The notes beneath the pieces are model-generated. The model was given only the letters and a program-made list of their open reading frames with translations. It did no database searches and was not told where the DNA came from. A stretch of DNA of 64,000 bases from Euglena gracilis. Taxonomy: Eukaryota > Euglenida > Euglenophyceae > Euglenales. Shown piece after piece: positions 46,430 to 59,405 of the stretch; the stretch's first letter is position 1, and the number at the start of each line of letters is the position of its first letter. The DNA lies in assembly GCA_039621445.1 (NCBI GenBank), contig CP154956.1, positions 94,926,406 through 94,990,405 of the forward strand, given 5' to 3'. The position numbers and the translations under genes were made by a program.

Positions 46430-47572
46430 CTGGCTCACAAGGAAGAGGCGGGGACCATTTCTGGGACCTGAAGACGTCATCACATCCTAAATTGGGTCAC
46501 ACATCACGCATGGGTCATGCATGATGTATGGAAACATGTTGCACTGTGGTGTGAAACCAAAACATCTCAAAGGAGCTGGACAAATGAGAACATATAGTGG
46601 TCAGAGATGGTGAGAGACACTGTCACGGACACCATCATCGTCACTTTTGAAACAGGTGCCGCGCGCATTTGACAAGCCCATCCATGACGATTCCAACAAC
46701 CACTCGCTGTCGGCAGAAGACGATGCTGCACCAACTACAGCAACCATGACGACCAGGACTCTTTTTACCAACCCTGGGGGGAGGGGGTGCCTTCTGGTAT
46801 GGGGTGTCTGCCTATAGCAGGCACCCCCTGGGGGGGGGGGGCGGTTTTGGATCCCAGTGCCTGCCGACCCTGTCAATTTTCCTTTGAAAATGGCCATTTT
46901 CGGACCCCGGTGCCTTCGGCGCCGGGGGGGGGGGAGTGCGCTCTTGCACTCCCCCCCGGGGGGGGGGGGGGCGAAAATGCCCTATTCCCCTGCCTGCCCA
47001 AAATACCCAGCTCCCCTGGGGGGTGCTTTCTTTAAAAAAAGCCCGATGACGACACGACACGTGGTGTGGTCAGTGAGGGTGGGGCGAAGCACCGGGTGGA
47101 AGTTTTTGCCTTTCAAAATCCACCGAAAATGCCTTCTTGGAACTTTTTGGGTAGAACTTTGGCAATTTGGGGGGGGGGGTCCTTGGAGGCTCCCCCCCCC
47201 CAAGGAAAGATGGAATTGGGGATTACGGCAAGTCATTGCGCCCAACCAGCCGAGACCACTCAGCAGCTGCTGCAGGTGGGTTGCGCCGGGGGGTGTGGCG
47301 ATGTCCCCCTGCGACGGCCGAAATCGGACGCGCAAGAAAAAGTGTTCTAAATTCCAGTTGCTGCTTGTGATTCCCTGATTCCCTCATTCGACCCCAACAT
47401 CACCCCCACGGAAAACTGTCACCTGACAGTTTATACCACGGACCCTGACAAACCCTGACAATCCCATGATGAGGTCAGGGGCCCTACAATTTCTGGTTCC
47501 TGACGTTTCTTGGGTATGGGCATGATAATTTCCACTGGGGTTTTTTCGTCAACTTTGATGAATTGGAGAAGA

Positions 47573-47822
47573 CAGGGCGGTCCTTAAAGGAAAATGGCAT
47601 TCTTCGGTGAGAACAGGTCGACATCAGGAAAAAAACTGATTCTTGGCATCCTTGGACCATCGTCCATCCACCCAAATCACCAACAACTGTGTTTTTCGAC
47701 TGTTAAAGTTTTGCCCCCGTTCAAGTCCCAGTCCGGCCCTTGGTCGGCTCTTTGGCCGAAAGGGGGGCGGTCCTTAAGAAAATAAAATAAAAAAAATTTC
47801 CTGTCCCTTAAGGACCGCCCTG
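47573..47822. mobile_element. Free CAGGGCGG-family TIR element with perfect duplication
   Basis: 250 bp, CAGGGCGGTCCTTAAAGG to CTTAAGGACCGCCCTG, flanked by GGAGAAGA on both sides. Located in non-coding DNA between exons 14 and 15. This copy defines the 8-bp duplication of the family. Confidence 0.93.
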
Positions 47823-48213
47823 GGAGAAGAAGCATCTTTAAGAAAGGACTTCAAAAATCGCCAAAGACAGATCAATGCTGGGAGATCATTGTCAGCAACC
47901 TTGGAACATTGTCCGTGGAGGCAAAAGAAAAGTTTTGTGACGTTGTTGAATTTGGCAAAATCAAATGTTCCTTTTCATTTACCGTCTGTACTGCATACTT
48001 CTGTGGTTTTATCTTCTGCGTGTCCTGACATTCTGTTGGGCAATGAGTTTGGTTATGGGGAAAAAGTTTGAGGCCATCCCCACACTCGATCAGCACCCCA
48101 ACCAAAGAAAAATCAGACCAGCCCCAATTTCAGAGGGTACCTGCCACACTCCTTGAATAATTTCTCCCCCCCCTGCTTATTTCTGCAAACTACTGTGCCG
48201 TGTGAGCAGGGAG

Positions 48214-48470
48214 GCCCTTAACGAAATAAAAAAAATATCTCGGTTGTCCCCGTGCATTCAACTTAAGAAATCCACGGAAAAATGGGCAAGAAATTCGACA
48301 TTTCACACATGCATCATGGACCCTCAAAAAAAAGCCACACAAAGCAAAAATAACACCTTATGGCCCTCAAAAGCCACACAACACGCAAAAATAACACCTT
48401 ATGGCCCTCAAAGGGCAGTCTTTAACGAAAAAAAAAAAAGGAAAATCACGTCCCTTGTAGACCGCCCCGG
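48214..48470. repeat. CAGGGCGG-family remnant next to exon 14
   Basis: CAGGGAGGCCCTTAACG at the left, GTAGACCGCCCCG at the right, with an ACACCTTATGGCCCTCAAA repeat inside. It lies about 38 bp downstream (in the gene's sense) of the exon 14 donor. Confidence 0.55.
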
Positions 48471-48507
48471 GTGTGCCCAACCGACACGGACGGTTGCCGC
48501 CACACAC

Positions 48508-48601
48508 CTCCGTCTCCGCGAAGGCGTCGCTCACGAACCAGCCCGGGTGGTCCGCCAGGAACAGCCGCACCCGCCCGTCCTCCCCGCGCTGGGGCTCGAA
48601 C
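48508..48601 (-). CDS. Exon 14: LFLADHPGWFVSD segment
   Basis: Starts 5 nt after CTG at the far side of the element and continues RARF|EPQRGEDGRVRLFLADHP in frame, then GWFVSDAFAETE before a GAG|GTGTGT donor. Family relatives have a similar 'RLFSxDHxGxFVSD' block, so the joined product is very likely right. Confidence 0.9.
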
Positions 48602-48606
48602 CGGGC

Positions 48607-48880
48607 CAGACGGCCATTTCGTGCGTATCACAACGCATCTGTGATACATTCTTTTTTTTGATGACACACATGTGATAGAATATTTTTCTGCTGTGATACA
48701 TGTGATACGTAGGTACGTATACGTACGTAAATACATATCACATGCAAAACATGTCATGTATGTCACGTATTTACATGTGATATGTAAACACGTATCACAT
48801 GTGATACGTAATTTTTTTTTTCGGGATACACATAAGATACATCAATTTTTTTTTGGTGATACAAACTAAATGGAGGTCTG
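48607..48880. mobile_element. CAGACC-family TIR element acting as an intron
   Basis: 274 bp. Plus-strand ends CAGACGGCCATTTCGTGCGT and (reverse complement of the right end) CAGACCTCCATTTAGTTTGT, about 20 of 26 positions alike. Both flanks are AACCGGGC, a perfect 8-bp duplication. Predicted intron 48,602-48,883 joins exons 13 and 14 in frame. The interior has ATACGTA/TGTGATA repeats. Confidence 0.93.
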
Positions 48881-48883
48881 AAC

Positions 48884-48974
48884 CGGGCGCGCAGCCGCGG
48901 CAGCTCCACCAGCCCCACCGCCACCTCCCCACCGGCCGGCGCCGCGCCGCCGGGGGTGCCCCACACCAGGACGT
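48884..48974 (-). CDS. Exon 13: HVLVW...LVELPRLRARF segment
   Basis: Both ends are set by the CAG/CTG rule. Codes GTPGGAAPAGGEVAVGLVEL then PRLRA, with the next Arg and Phe shared with exon 14. The 'LVELPRL' block is conserved in the family as I remember it. The last eight bases before the element are the left copy of a perfect duplication. Confidence 0.9.
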
Positions 48975-49466
48975 GGGCGCAGGCGACGTCTGCTTTGTCC
49001 CTTTGAGCCCCCCCCCCACCCGGTGCATGAGTTTTGGCTGCCGCACAGTGTGGGGCTCAAAACCTGGGTGATCATCCTGTGGATTCTGTGGAGTGTGGAG
49101 GGGGTGCCTTGGGTAATGTGGACAGCACCCCAAGGTGACGAGTGAATTGCTGACAGGTTCCATCTTTCTGTTCGCATGCTTCTCTTCTGCATGGACACAC
49201 ACGTGTGTGTGTGTTGTATGTGTGGGTGTGTGTTTGTGTGTGCCTGTCCATCTCTGTGTGTCTGTCTGTCTCCTGCTCTCTCTCTCTCTGTGTGTGTGTG
49301 TATGTGTGGAGTGGGGAGCTGTGGGCAGGTGGGTGGGTGTAAATCCCAGCATCCAAACCCCAAGCAAGCCATCCAGAACATTTGGCTTCCGCATCTGAGT
49401 GAACAGGCACAGGTTCGGACTTCACGGAGTCGTCTCCCTGGGGGGGGGGCAAGCCGCGGCCTGTGA
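48975..49466 (-). other. Nonconventional intron (exons 12-13)
   Basis: Begins TCA CAGGCCGCGG and ends CTG CGCCC. Removal gives LEDLSHVLVW. The two ends share CAGGC as an inverted repeat; no GT or AG is available at these positions. Contains a (GT)n/(CT)n tract at 49,197-49,310. Confidence 0.82.
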
Positions 49467-49566
49467 GGGACAGGTCCTCCAGCCGGGCCAGCAGCGTGGC
49501 CAGCCGGTGGCCGAGGGCAGACGGCGCATCCGGGGCAGCCCTCCACGACCGACTCAACAGGGCGGC
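49467..49566 (-). CDS. Exon 12: LLARLEDLS segment
   Basis: 33 codons plus one base after CGAAACAG. Contains DAPSALGHRLATLLARLEDL. The end by the NNNCAG rule (TCA|CAG) joins exon 13 to give LEDLSHVLVW, a stretch I recall in the family. No GT donor is available nearby, which is what pointed to a nonconventional intron. Confidence 0.85.
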
Positions 49567-49730
49567 CTGTTTCGACTTGGCCGGGAAACCATTGGGACCT
49601 AAAACAAAGCCCTGGGGACCGTCCATCACCCCGTCTACGCCCCCAGGACTAGCTGCGCGAACAGGACGGGCCGGGTCGGGCCGGGTTGCCTGGCACCATC
49701 AGGCGGGGAAAGAGAACGAGCTCAGCACTA

Positions 49731-50110
49731 ACCCCCCCCCCAAAAGACCCGGGTCTTATTATTTGGGTCCGTTGCTGGAAACATCCAGAGAGGGTCTTAT
49801 TTTGGGGGGAGTCTTATTTTTGGATTTTTTCTTGACCAACCCGGGCCTGGAAAAAACATCATTTTTCAGGTTCCCAAAAGCATTAAAATTTTTCCTTCGG
49901 CGCTTCGCGCCATGTGTAAATTGGTGTCAGTTGACGTTTAGCATGATTTTTGCACTGCAAAAATCCAATTTTTTTTGAAAATTCATCATTTTTGTGTGTG
50001 AAATTGGGGTTTTTGGCACTTTTTTCAGGGGAAAATTTTCCCATCTTCGGCGCTTCGGGCTGTCAGGGGGGGGTCTTATTTTTGGGGGGTCTTATTTTGG
50101 GGGGGTTGCA
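49731..50110. repeat. G/C-run TIR element, ATAAGACC class
   Basis: CCCCCCCCCAAAAGACCCGGG to GGGGGTCTTATTTTGGGGGG, with GGTCCGTTGCTGGAAACATCC and GGCGC-TTC-GCGCC near 49,899-49,911. In the intron between exons 11 and 12. Confidence 0.65.
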
Positions 50111-50278
50111 CAAAACCTGGGTTTTGACACTTGGGGGGAAGGTTTGTATCAAATAACTTCCCATTTCCCGCCCTCCAGCAAAAAAAATTCAGGTGTGTTG
50201 TACTTTTGGAGAACTGGTGAGAATTTGGATGGCGACACGCCTGAGCCGCTGCTGATCTGGGGAGGGCTGGCCAAGTAC

Positions 50279-50344
50279 ATTGAGCAGCAGCAGCTCGACC
50301 TCCGACTCCTCAGGCACCTCGTGGGAGTTCGGGGCCGATCCGAC
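50279..50344 (-). CDS. Exon 11: short acidic/Leu-rich segment
   Basis: 22 codons. The start follows the CTGNNNNN rule (CTG CCCGG|GTC) and the end is AAT|GTACTT. Reads VGSAPNSHEVPEESEVELLL, with LN at the exon end. Upstream in the other frames there is a stop close by, which supports this start. Confidence 0.6.
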
Positions 50345-50699
50345 CCGGGCAGGTGTTGGTCACACACTGTCCATGACGTGGGCATGACCCACACGACTGC
50401 CGGTGTCCACACTCTCCACACTAACCACACCGTCCAGGCTTTTGCTTCAAGGCCCTGGGGGGTCGAGACAAAAGCACCTAGACCCCCCCGGGGGTCCGAG
50501 GTCCTCTGACTAGAAAAAAAATTCCTCCGGCACTGCCCGCTGAGGTGGAAATGGGACTTAAAATGAGCCTTCTTGCCTGATTTTGTTTCAAAAATCCCCA
50601 AAAAATTGTTCCAAAAATGCCAAAAATGGGCATTTGGGCAGGTTTTGGGGGTCCAAAAATATTCTGGCCAAGGCATCCTTAATAAAACTTAATAAAACT

Positions 50700-50945
50700 A
50701 CAAAAAAAACCCTAAAACTACAAAAAAAACCTGTGTTGTCCCAACACATTCAACTGAAATTCAAAACAAAAATGTACATTTCTTGGCGTAAACAGGTCGA
50801 CAACGGAAAAAAAATTGATTCCAGCCTTCCTGGGACCAATGCCAAACCAGCCACGAACATCAAAAACATTTTTTGACTTTAATTTCGACCCCGTTCGGGC
50901 CCTTGGCTGGTCCTTTGGCCCAGGGTGGTCCTTGAAGGCGCTCCA
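50700..50945. repeat. CAGGGCGG-family remnant
   Basis: Contains CAACACATTCAACTGAAATT, AGGTCGACAACGG and CAGGGTGGTCCTTGAAGG without a clean left end. Confidence 0.5.
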
Positions 50946-51338
50946 GAAATTAAAAAAAAACCCCGCGACCTCTGGACGGAGCACATACGCTTGGGAAAGC
51001 TGCCAGCCTGCACCTTCCCGGCTGCATGCTCTCGTCGCGATCCAGGCCGAGTGACGTCGGCATGGGCAGGCACCGCCCGAAACATGGTCTTCCGGGGCTG
51101 CTGTTGTCTGGAAATTGTCTGGAAATGCCGGGAGTTGTTGGCATGTCAGAAATTGTCGGGATTTGTCTGGAACTGTATTGTTGGGCCAGAAATGTCAGAA
51201 ATTGTCAGGTGTCAGGAACTGTTGGGAATTAACGGGAGTTGCCGGGAATTGTTGGGAATTGTCAGAAATTGTCGGGAAATTCGGGAACTGTCGGCAATTG
51301 CCCGGAAATTTCAGAAATCACCGTCGGAGATGCCTGGG

Positions 51339-51503
51339 CATGGGGAAGGCAGCGGCGACCTCCGCCTCCGCCACTGCCATCGGGACGTCGTCCTCAACCT
51401 CCGCGTCGCACAGAAGCCGCTCCGGGCGGGTCGCGTCGTCGCACAGCCACTGGAACGCCAGCTCTAGGTTGTTCGCGTTGCGCTGCAGCGCCAGCCGGCA
51501 CAC
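51339..51503 (-). CDS. Exon 10: second half of UBA-like domain plus acidic tail
   Basis: Starts after GGTCCGCAG with VCRLALQRNANNLELAFQWL, the second and third UBA helices with the typical Asn-Asn before the last helix. Then an acidic Ala-rich tail. The 3' end is placed one base off the NNNCAG rule (ATG|CCCAGG) so that exon 11 stays in frame; a GACG|GTGATT donor is an alternative. Confidence 0.8.
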
Positions 51504-52009
51504 CTGCGGACCCAAGCAGGGTGGGGAAGCGGGGTGGGTGGGGAGGGCGGTGCGTGCGTCCACGTGTTTGTGTTGGTGTGTGTGTGTGGGCGTGCGTGGA
51601 GGTGTGCGTGTGTGTGGAGGTATGTGTGTGTGTGTGTGTGTAGGTATGTGTGCACGTGTAGGTGTGTGTGGGCGTGCTTGCACTTGCGCGCGCGTGAAGT
51701 TGTGATGTCACTCGCAGTGGTGTCCAAAAAAATGGGTTTTGTTGCGCCAGCGAATTGGCACAATGCTGTTGTCCATCCGACTGGGGAGCCTTTTGCCGAG
51801 TGGCGTTTTGTTCTGACTCCCCCATATGCCAAAGTCCGGATGGAAGCGGCTTGGGACTTCGCATTGAGAAAAACTGCAAGACTCCCTTGGCTGGGGTTTA
51901 TGGGTCAAGAGGGAGCCTTCCTGCCCGCTCGCTCCCATGAGCTGTCAACTGGAATTTCCTCAATCGGACCGTGGAGGGTTTAGAGCCCGACATTCTGTCT
52001 TCTCCAGGC

Positions 52010-53465
52010 AAGGTTGGGTTTTGTTTTTGTATTTTTGGGGGGGTCCCAAAATCGGCCCAAAAATTTTGGGGGGGGTACCCAAAAATCAAATTTTTGGGTC
52101 TCCATTGACGATGAGAGAAAACCATGGCAAACAATGGTCGACATCCGCAAAGTCACGAAGGGGCTGTCGCTCAGAGTTGTCCTGAACATTCCCCGCCTGC
52201 TTGAAACACTTTCTGGCGGTTTACTTTTCAGTAGTCAGACCATCCCCCACCCAGTTAGTCCAGTTAGTTTAGTTAGTACAATTTTGGGTCCTGAAATTTT
52301 TTGGGGCCACAAGCCCTTTCAAAATGCACCAAAATGCAATTTTCTGTTCGAGACATGTAAAACCCCCCAAATAATACCCGGGGTAATATTTTTTCGCCCG
52401 AAGTCCCGGCCCGAGGGGGGGGGCATTATTTCCCAAAAATTTTCGAAATTTTTCGAAGTTCCGTAGGAGCAAAAATAGTGCCAAAACCCCCCTTTGGGAT
52501 CAATTTTTTTTGTACTTTCTCATGAAATTTAGCATTTCTTGGAGGCCAGATAATCCAGAAAAATCGATTTTTTTCGAAATTTATCGTCAGAGATTGTGAT
52601 TTTTACCTACATTTTCAGGTCAAAAATCCGGGTTTTCGGCCTGAAACTGGGGGAGGGGGGTATTATTTTGGTGGCCGAAGTCGTACCCCGAGGGGGGGGG
52701 TATTATTTGGGGGGGGGGATTATTTGGGGGGAGGGTTTACAATGATCACACCCCTGCCCCCCCCCAATCAGAGGCCACAATTCTGGAGGGCATGATTTTC
52801 CCTCCGAAAATAACAGTCTGGATTCCAACGGTCACCCCTTATCAGAATCCACAATTTTGTTGTACCATCCCCCCCCCCGTGTATAAACACTGGCCTTGTA
52901 TAAGCACTGCCCCCCCCAGGCACCCGACTAAGCACAAGCCTGTAGGGTACCCTCCGGCTTAAGAAATCCCCTGGTCCCCAGTGATGGGTTGTGTGTTTGC
53001 GTGCAAGGATGTGAAGGGGGCATCTGCACTTTTCCACAATTTCAACAATTTTTGCAGTTTTCTGCAATTTTCCCACAATTTTTTACCTTTCCTCCCTCAA
53101 TCCGAATCAACTTGCCCGGTGCGCTTCCATCCTTTTGGACGTGTTGGACAGGAATCCTGCTTTGCACGCGGGGTCGGTGGTTCGATCCCGGCTGCAGCCC
53201 CAGGGATCACCCAGGGTGGGTCCAGCCGGACTCCCCCGGAGGGCCCAGAGGGGGGTGAGATATACTTTTTGGCGCCGCAGGCGCAGAAATTTTTGAAAAA
53301 AATGGCTTTTCCTGGCCAAAATCGGCCTTTTTTAGGTAGTTAGGGGTTAGGGGTAAAATTTTTCAAAGAGGGGGTCCCAAAAATACAAATTTTTGGTGTT
53401 TTTGGGGGGGGTACCCAAAAAACAAAAATTTGGGGGGGGGACCCAAAACCCAAAACCCAACCTTG
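52010..53465 (-). repeat. Inverted-duplication copy 2 (empty site)
   Basis: Opposite-strand partner of 22,880-24,520. The patch about 52,105-52,220 can encode TMVDIRKVTKGLSLRVVLN, against TMVDIRKITKELSLRVVLN in copy 1. At 52,816-52,823 it has the uninterrupted target octamer. Embedded in the intron between exons 9 and 10. Confidence 0.8.
52816..52823. other. Empty target site of the element at 23,381
   Basis: GTCTGGAT, the reverse complement of ATCCAGAC, present once within the paralogous duplicated DNA. Confidence 0.85.
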
Positions 53466-53611
53466 CTCCAGGCATTTCTGTGGACTCGAACTCATTCTCT
53501 CATTTCTTCTTTCCGTATTCATTTCTCTGAAGAGCCTGTTCACCGCTCGACAAAACCGGTTTGCTTTCGCGCCGCGACGACGACGCCAACAGGGGGACTG
53601 GGGTTGAGGAC

Positions 53612-53695
53612 CTTCAGAGAGGCGTTGCCGCCCATGAACTCCATCAGCTGCAAGATCTGCTCCTCCGGGGGCCCCTCCTCCGTCCCCTCCATGGG
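53612..53695 (-). CDS. Exon 9: first half of a UBA-like domain
   Basis: 28 codons between ATTGGGCAG and CTGAAG|GTCCTC. After an acidic stretch it reads EEQILQLMEFMGGNASLK, the first helix and the 'MGG' loop of a UBA fold. It continues directly into exon 10. UBA domains bind ubiquitin in general; binding here is inferred. Confidence 0.85.
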
Positions 53696-54599
53696 CTGCC
53701 CAATGGTGGCGGGGGCAAAGCTGGCCCCATTTATTAATACGTTTTGCGAATGCACGATTCAATTAAAATATAACTATTAAATATAATAGGTTTTAATGTT
53801 GATCCATCAAAATATTGCATATTAAAATAATAACACAGTCCGGAGGACAAAAATGACGGGAAACAAAAATGACAGACGAAAAAAAATGGTTCGAAAAATT
53901 TAGTGATGGGAAAATTCAACATCTCAGGGATGTGTGTTGAAAAGTGAAATGCTTAATAAGCATTAAAATCTAAACCCCTCTCCCGAAATAGCCAGCCGTC
54001 TCTTGCCCTCCGCTCGTGCCAGGTTATTTTGGGGGGGGGCAAACGTTTTTTTTTTTGCTTTTGTCTGTCGATTTTGGCAAGATTTGCCCCTCTTTCCAGC
54101 GCCAATGAAAACGGGTGCTGAAAAAAAGGGGGGTGCCAGGTTACTGGGACCATCTTTGTGACCTCGCCCTGCGCCAGATTACTCAGGCACTGCCAGGGGG
54201 AAAGACCCGCCAGGGTTTTTGGGGAGGGGAGTTCAATCAAAACAAATCCAGAAACCTTCATCTTGTGCATGCATGATTCAAAAACAATCGCCGGCAGGTC
54301 ACCCGGAGGGTCCGCCCCCCACCCAGTCCGGCGCAGGACCCCCGGGGGAGGACCCCCCAAAATCAGGCCGTCTGAGGGCATTTGCCCAAAAAAATTTCAT
54401 GGCGCTTCACGCAAAAAACCCATACCCCGGCCTCAAGCCCGGAACCCTCTCTCTCCCCCTGTGACTGTTTGTTTGGTGCCTTCTATCCCCTCTTCTGGCC
54501 TGGCGTGGGTGTGGCCTCCCTCCCTGCCCTCCCTCCCCCCCGGTGGTCTTCTGAGTTAAACAAAGCCTGGCCACCTGTACGGCGGCCCCATTTCATTTC

Positions 54600-54735
54600 C
54601 CCATGGGCCGGGGGGGGGCCAGCCTCGGGCGGCGGGGGCGGCCGCCGCCTCCCGCTGTAGGGGCCCCGGCCGGTCGCGGCGCGCGGCGGGGCGGGGCTGC
54701 CAGGGGCGCCGCCGGATTTGGGCTTGGGGGCAGGG
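54600..54735 (-). other. GC-rich patch, possible extra exon
   Basis: Very GC-rich, open in more than one minus frame (Pro/Ala/Arg-rich products such as APRPAGAPTAGGGGRP). It has an AG-type site (CCTGGCAG) but no frame I can tie to the family, and exons 8 and 9 join in phase without it. Could be a low-complexity exon or a GC-rich repeat. Confidence 0.2.
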
Positions 54736-54739
54736 CCCG

Positions 54740-56540
54740 CTGGTTTGGGGTTGGGCCGGGGCAAAACCCACCCCGACGGGAAGTGAGGTGCGTTGAGCCA
54801 GAAATGCAAAAAAAATTTGCGGCACGTATCACCAAATCCGTGGACAAAAAGATGGGACGAGGAATTGTCGCCTTTGGGAGTTGACGGGTGGACAAGTACT
54901 CGCCACAGGTCCAAATGGTTTAGCAGTGAAATTTAACAGAAAATAATGATCGCATTTTGGAAGGTGTACCACAGCGCCATGATTCACGAGGGCGAGGCGC
55001 AAGGAAAAGGGAACGTCCGGCACAAAGAGGTCACCCACCGAGCAAGTCTTGGAAAAAATGCAGAGCCATTCCAAGACTGGCTCGGGGAATGGTGCATGCG
55101 CCGTTCCATGAGCGTTGCACATGGAATGGCTCAGGAGCAATTCCGTGAGCTGTGACCCCTCCCCCCGGGGGGTTTCGAGAGTGGGTGGGTGGGTTGGGCC
55201 CCGGGACCCTTGGTCACACATTGGTCACACGTTGGTCACACGTTGGTCACACGTTGGTCACACGTCGGTTACACGTTGGTCACACAATGGTCTCATTCCA
55301 TTCCACTGGGATGAGCAATAGAATTCTCATTCCATTGCTGAGAATGAGCAATGGGATTCTCATTCATGAGAACTCCATTTGTCATTCTCACGAGGAATGA
55401 ATTTGGACGTGCTGTACCTCTGCGACTGGCCAAGGCTTCCATTGATTCCGAACAAACCGCTGCGGCAACACGGTGAGTTGCACAACTCACAGCAACGGGC
55501 CCTGAAGGGAATGGGTCGGGGGTGATCTCCAGGCGATACTGGCATGGGACTCCGGCGCACTTGGGTGGTGTGGGCTGCGCGCAATTACGACGGGCGTACT
55601 CATTGGGGGGGGTCAGGACGTGAATGTCTCCCCCCAAAATGGGATTTTTTGTCTTTCGGTCCGCAAAATCCCCCGTTTGGTTCTCTGGCTGGTCCCTAAT
55701 AAGTGCACACCCCCCGCCCCCCAAACGTGACCGCACCATTTTTGACCATTTTGGGCGATTTTGGATGATTTTTGGGCCACCCACAGCTAAATTGGGTTAA
55801 TTTTGGCCGTTTGGCCGATTTGGCCCATCTTTTGATCGGTTTCGGCCATTTTCGCCCATTTTGGACAGCTTGTCCTGTTTTGGCAATCATAAGCACCCTC
55901 CAAAATAGGCGTCGGAGAGCGAGGGCCCAAAACTTCGTTCCTAAACAGTGCGCACCTGTGCACTGTTGACATTATGGGTGATCGTATTTTGTGCACATGT
56001 TGCTAACAGAAGGGGTCATGAAATCTGGTTTGGTGAGGTGGGCGAAAGTTAGAAGCAGAGGCTCAATGTGTACATTTGTGGATGGGTCCTCAACGCATGC
56101 CCCATTTTCTCACCAGGGGGGAATTCCAGGTCTTTTCTTTGGCAGTTTTGTTTCGAAGTCCAACAACATTTGTTTTCCAAAAGATGCCAAACCTCCCTGC
56201 TCTCCCCATCTGAGACCACAAGATGGATTACTTATAGGGAAATAGAAAACATATGCTGAAGGCAGGGGGACTGTGGCTGGCAAAATACAAAACAGTTGAA
56301 GCACAATGTGCAAAAAAAGGAACAGCATTACGTACAAACATGGACAGAACTGCAACTGTACTGTAACTGTGACAGAACTGTAACTGTGACAGAACTGTAA
56401 CTGTAAAAGTTGAAAATTGTGATATTTTTTGGGATAAACATAACAAATTGCGAAGGGATGAAACTGATCTCCAACTTGACCCGACAGGATCGGGGGTGGA
56501 GATTCTTCTCATCCTTTTCCAGACCCATTCGGCTGGCCTA
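54740..56540. other. Intronic stretch with short repeats, no gene seen
   Basis: Contains a GTTGGTCACAC tandem (55,208-55,285), a GGAATGAGAATTC-type repeat (55,296-55,400) and a TTTTGGCCATTTT-rich patch (55,735-55,870). A minus-strand frame near 54,950-55,060 (VPFSLRLALVNHGAVVHL) has no GT/AG or CAG/CTG borders I trust. Confidence 0.4.
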
Positions 56541-56550
56541 AACACTGCCA

Positions 56551-56673
56551 CCCCTCCGTGCCCATGCCCCGGTGGAACGCCGATGCATCCGCATCCACTG
56601 GCTCCCCGCGCACCACGCCGTCCTCCCCTTCCCAGAAATGGAACGCCTCGAGCAGCACGCTGGGGATCAGCCC
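56551..56673 (-). CDS. Exon 8: conserved LLEAFHFW block
   Basis: 41 codons after CAACCCAG. Contains GLIPSVLLEAFHFWEGEDG and VVRGEP, which resemble the family block L-I-P-x-x-L-L-E-x-x-x-F-W...LRGxP. The end shown uses TGG|CAG by the NNNCAG rule and keeps phase 0 for the next assigned exon; GG|GTGGCA two bases away is an ordinary alternative. Confidence 0.8.
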
Positions 56674-56949
56674 CTGGGTTGGGTGTGGGTTTGTGTGTGC
56701 ACGTGTTGACACAAAATGTGTGTGTGCGTGCGCGTGGGTGTATGTGCGCGCGTGTGTGTATGTGCGCGCGCCTCTTTCTGCGAGTGTATGTGTGTGCGTG
56801 TGTTGGCACAAAACGTGGGTGTGTGTGTGTGTGTGTATGCGTGCATGCGTCTATTTGCGTCTCTCTCTGTGTGCGTGCGTGCATGTCTCTCTCTTCCAGA
56901 TTGGTGTGGCTGGGAAATGTGTGGTGTGGGTGTGTCGGAGGTGGAAGAG

Positions 56950-58551
<1,602 letters not shown>

Positions 58552-58751
58552 CGCGTGTCCATGCGCGCGCATGTGTGTGCATGCACGACGTGGGGACATG
58601 GTTGGCGTCAATGCGTCAATGCACATGCGTGGCAGAGAACCTTTAAAAGCACCATGAAATGACGTTTGGCCCGGGAGAGTGGACATTTGTTCAAACACAG
58701 TCAAATAGACAAGTAAAACTTATGATCTATCAAACCACCCCACACACACAC

Positions 58752-58904
58752 CTGCAGCAGCCGTGGCGGCAGGAACACCTCCTTCCCGGCCGCCCCCTGG
58801 CTGTGGCGCAGGATGACGAGCGAGCTGTCATGCTCCCGCCGCCGCTTGAGGTCTCCGGCATGGCGCCTCACACAGCCCTCCTCCTCGCACAGCCATGATT
58901 CCGG
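58752..58904 (-). CDS. Exon 7: charged helical segment before FHFW module
   Basis: 51 codons between CGGCTCAG and CTGCAG|GTGTGT. Contains PESWLCEEEGCVRRHAGDLK and ends FLPPRLLQ. It joins exon 8 in phase 0 to give LLQGLIPSVLLEAFHFW, matching a block I recall from DUF3638 proteins. The donor runs straight into a (GT)n-like tract. Confidence 0.85.
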
Positions 58905-58996
58905 CTGAGCCGGTGCCAGCTGGTTGTGCCGGTGTGCGGCATGGCAAAATCATTAGTCGGTGTTGCTCCCGAAAAATGCAATGCAATAAAAAGCTT

Positions 58997-59405
58997 ACCC
59001 CCCCAAAATAAGACCCCAGGTCCATTTCATGGGTCGGTTGCTGGAAAGCCGAGGGGGGGTCTTGTTCATGGGGCGGGTCCATTTTTATGAATTTTTGCTG
59101 GAAAATTTTTCGACCCCCCCCAAATGCCCAAAAATGCCCAAAAATACGAATTTTCGAAAAATTCGGCGCTTCGCGCCAGACAAATAGAAGAAAATGTGCT
59201 GAATTGTGTGAAAACTGTCCCGAAATGGCAGATTTACCCCCCCCAAAATGTCCCATTTTTCAAAAATCCGGCGCTTCGCGCGGGTGAGGGGGTCTTATTT
59301 ATGGGGGGGGGGTCCATTTCATGGATTTTTGCTCGGACCGGCCAGGGGGGGGTCTTATTTATGGGGGGGCTCCATTTTAGGAGGACTTATTTTTAGGGGG
59401 TTTAC
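58997..59405. repeat. G/C-run TIR element, ATAAGACC class
   Basis: CCCCCCAAAATAAGACCCCA at the left, GGACTTATTTTTAGGGGGTTTAC at the right; two GGCGC-TTC-GCGC hairpins near 59,163 and 59,270. Confidence 0.65.

Noticed and set aside
53107-53215. tRNA gene near the GGTTCGATCCCGGC B-box
   Set aside because: T-arm and an anticodon-like hairpin are present but the acceptor stem does not pair; it is shared by both inverted copies, so a tRNA-derived repeat is more likely.
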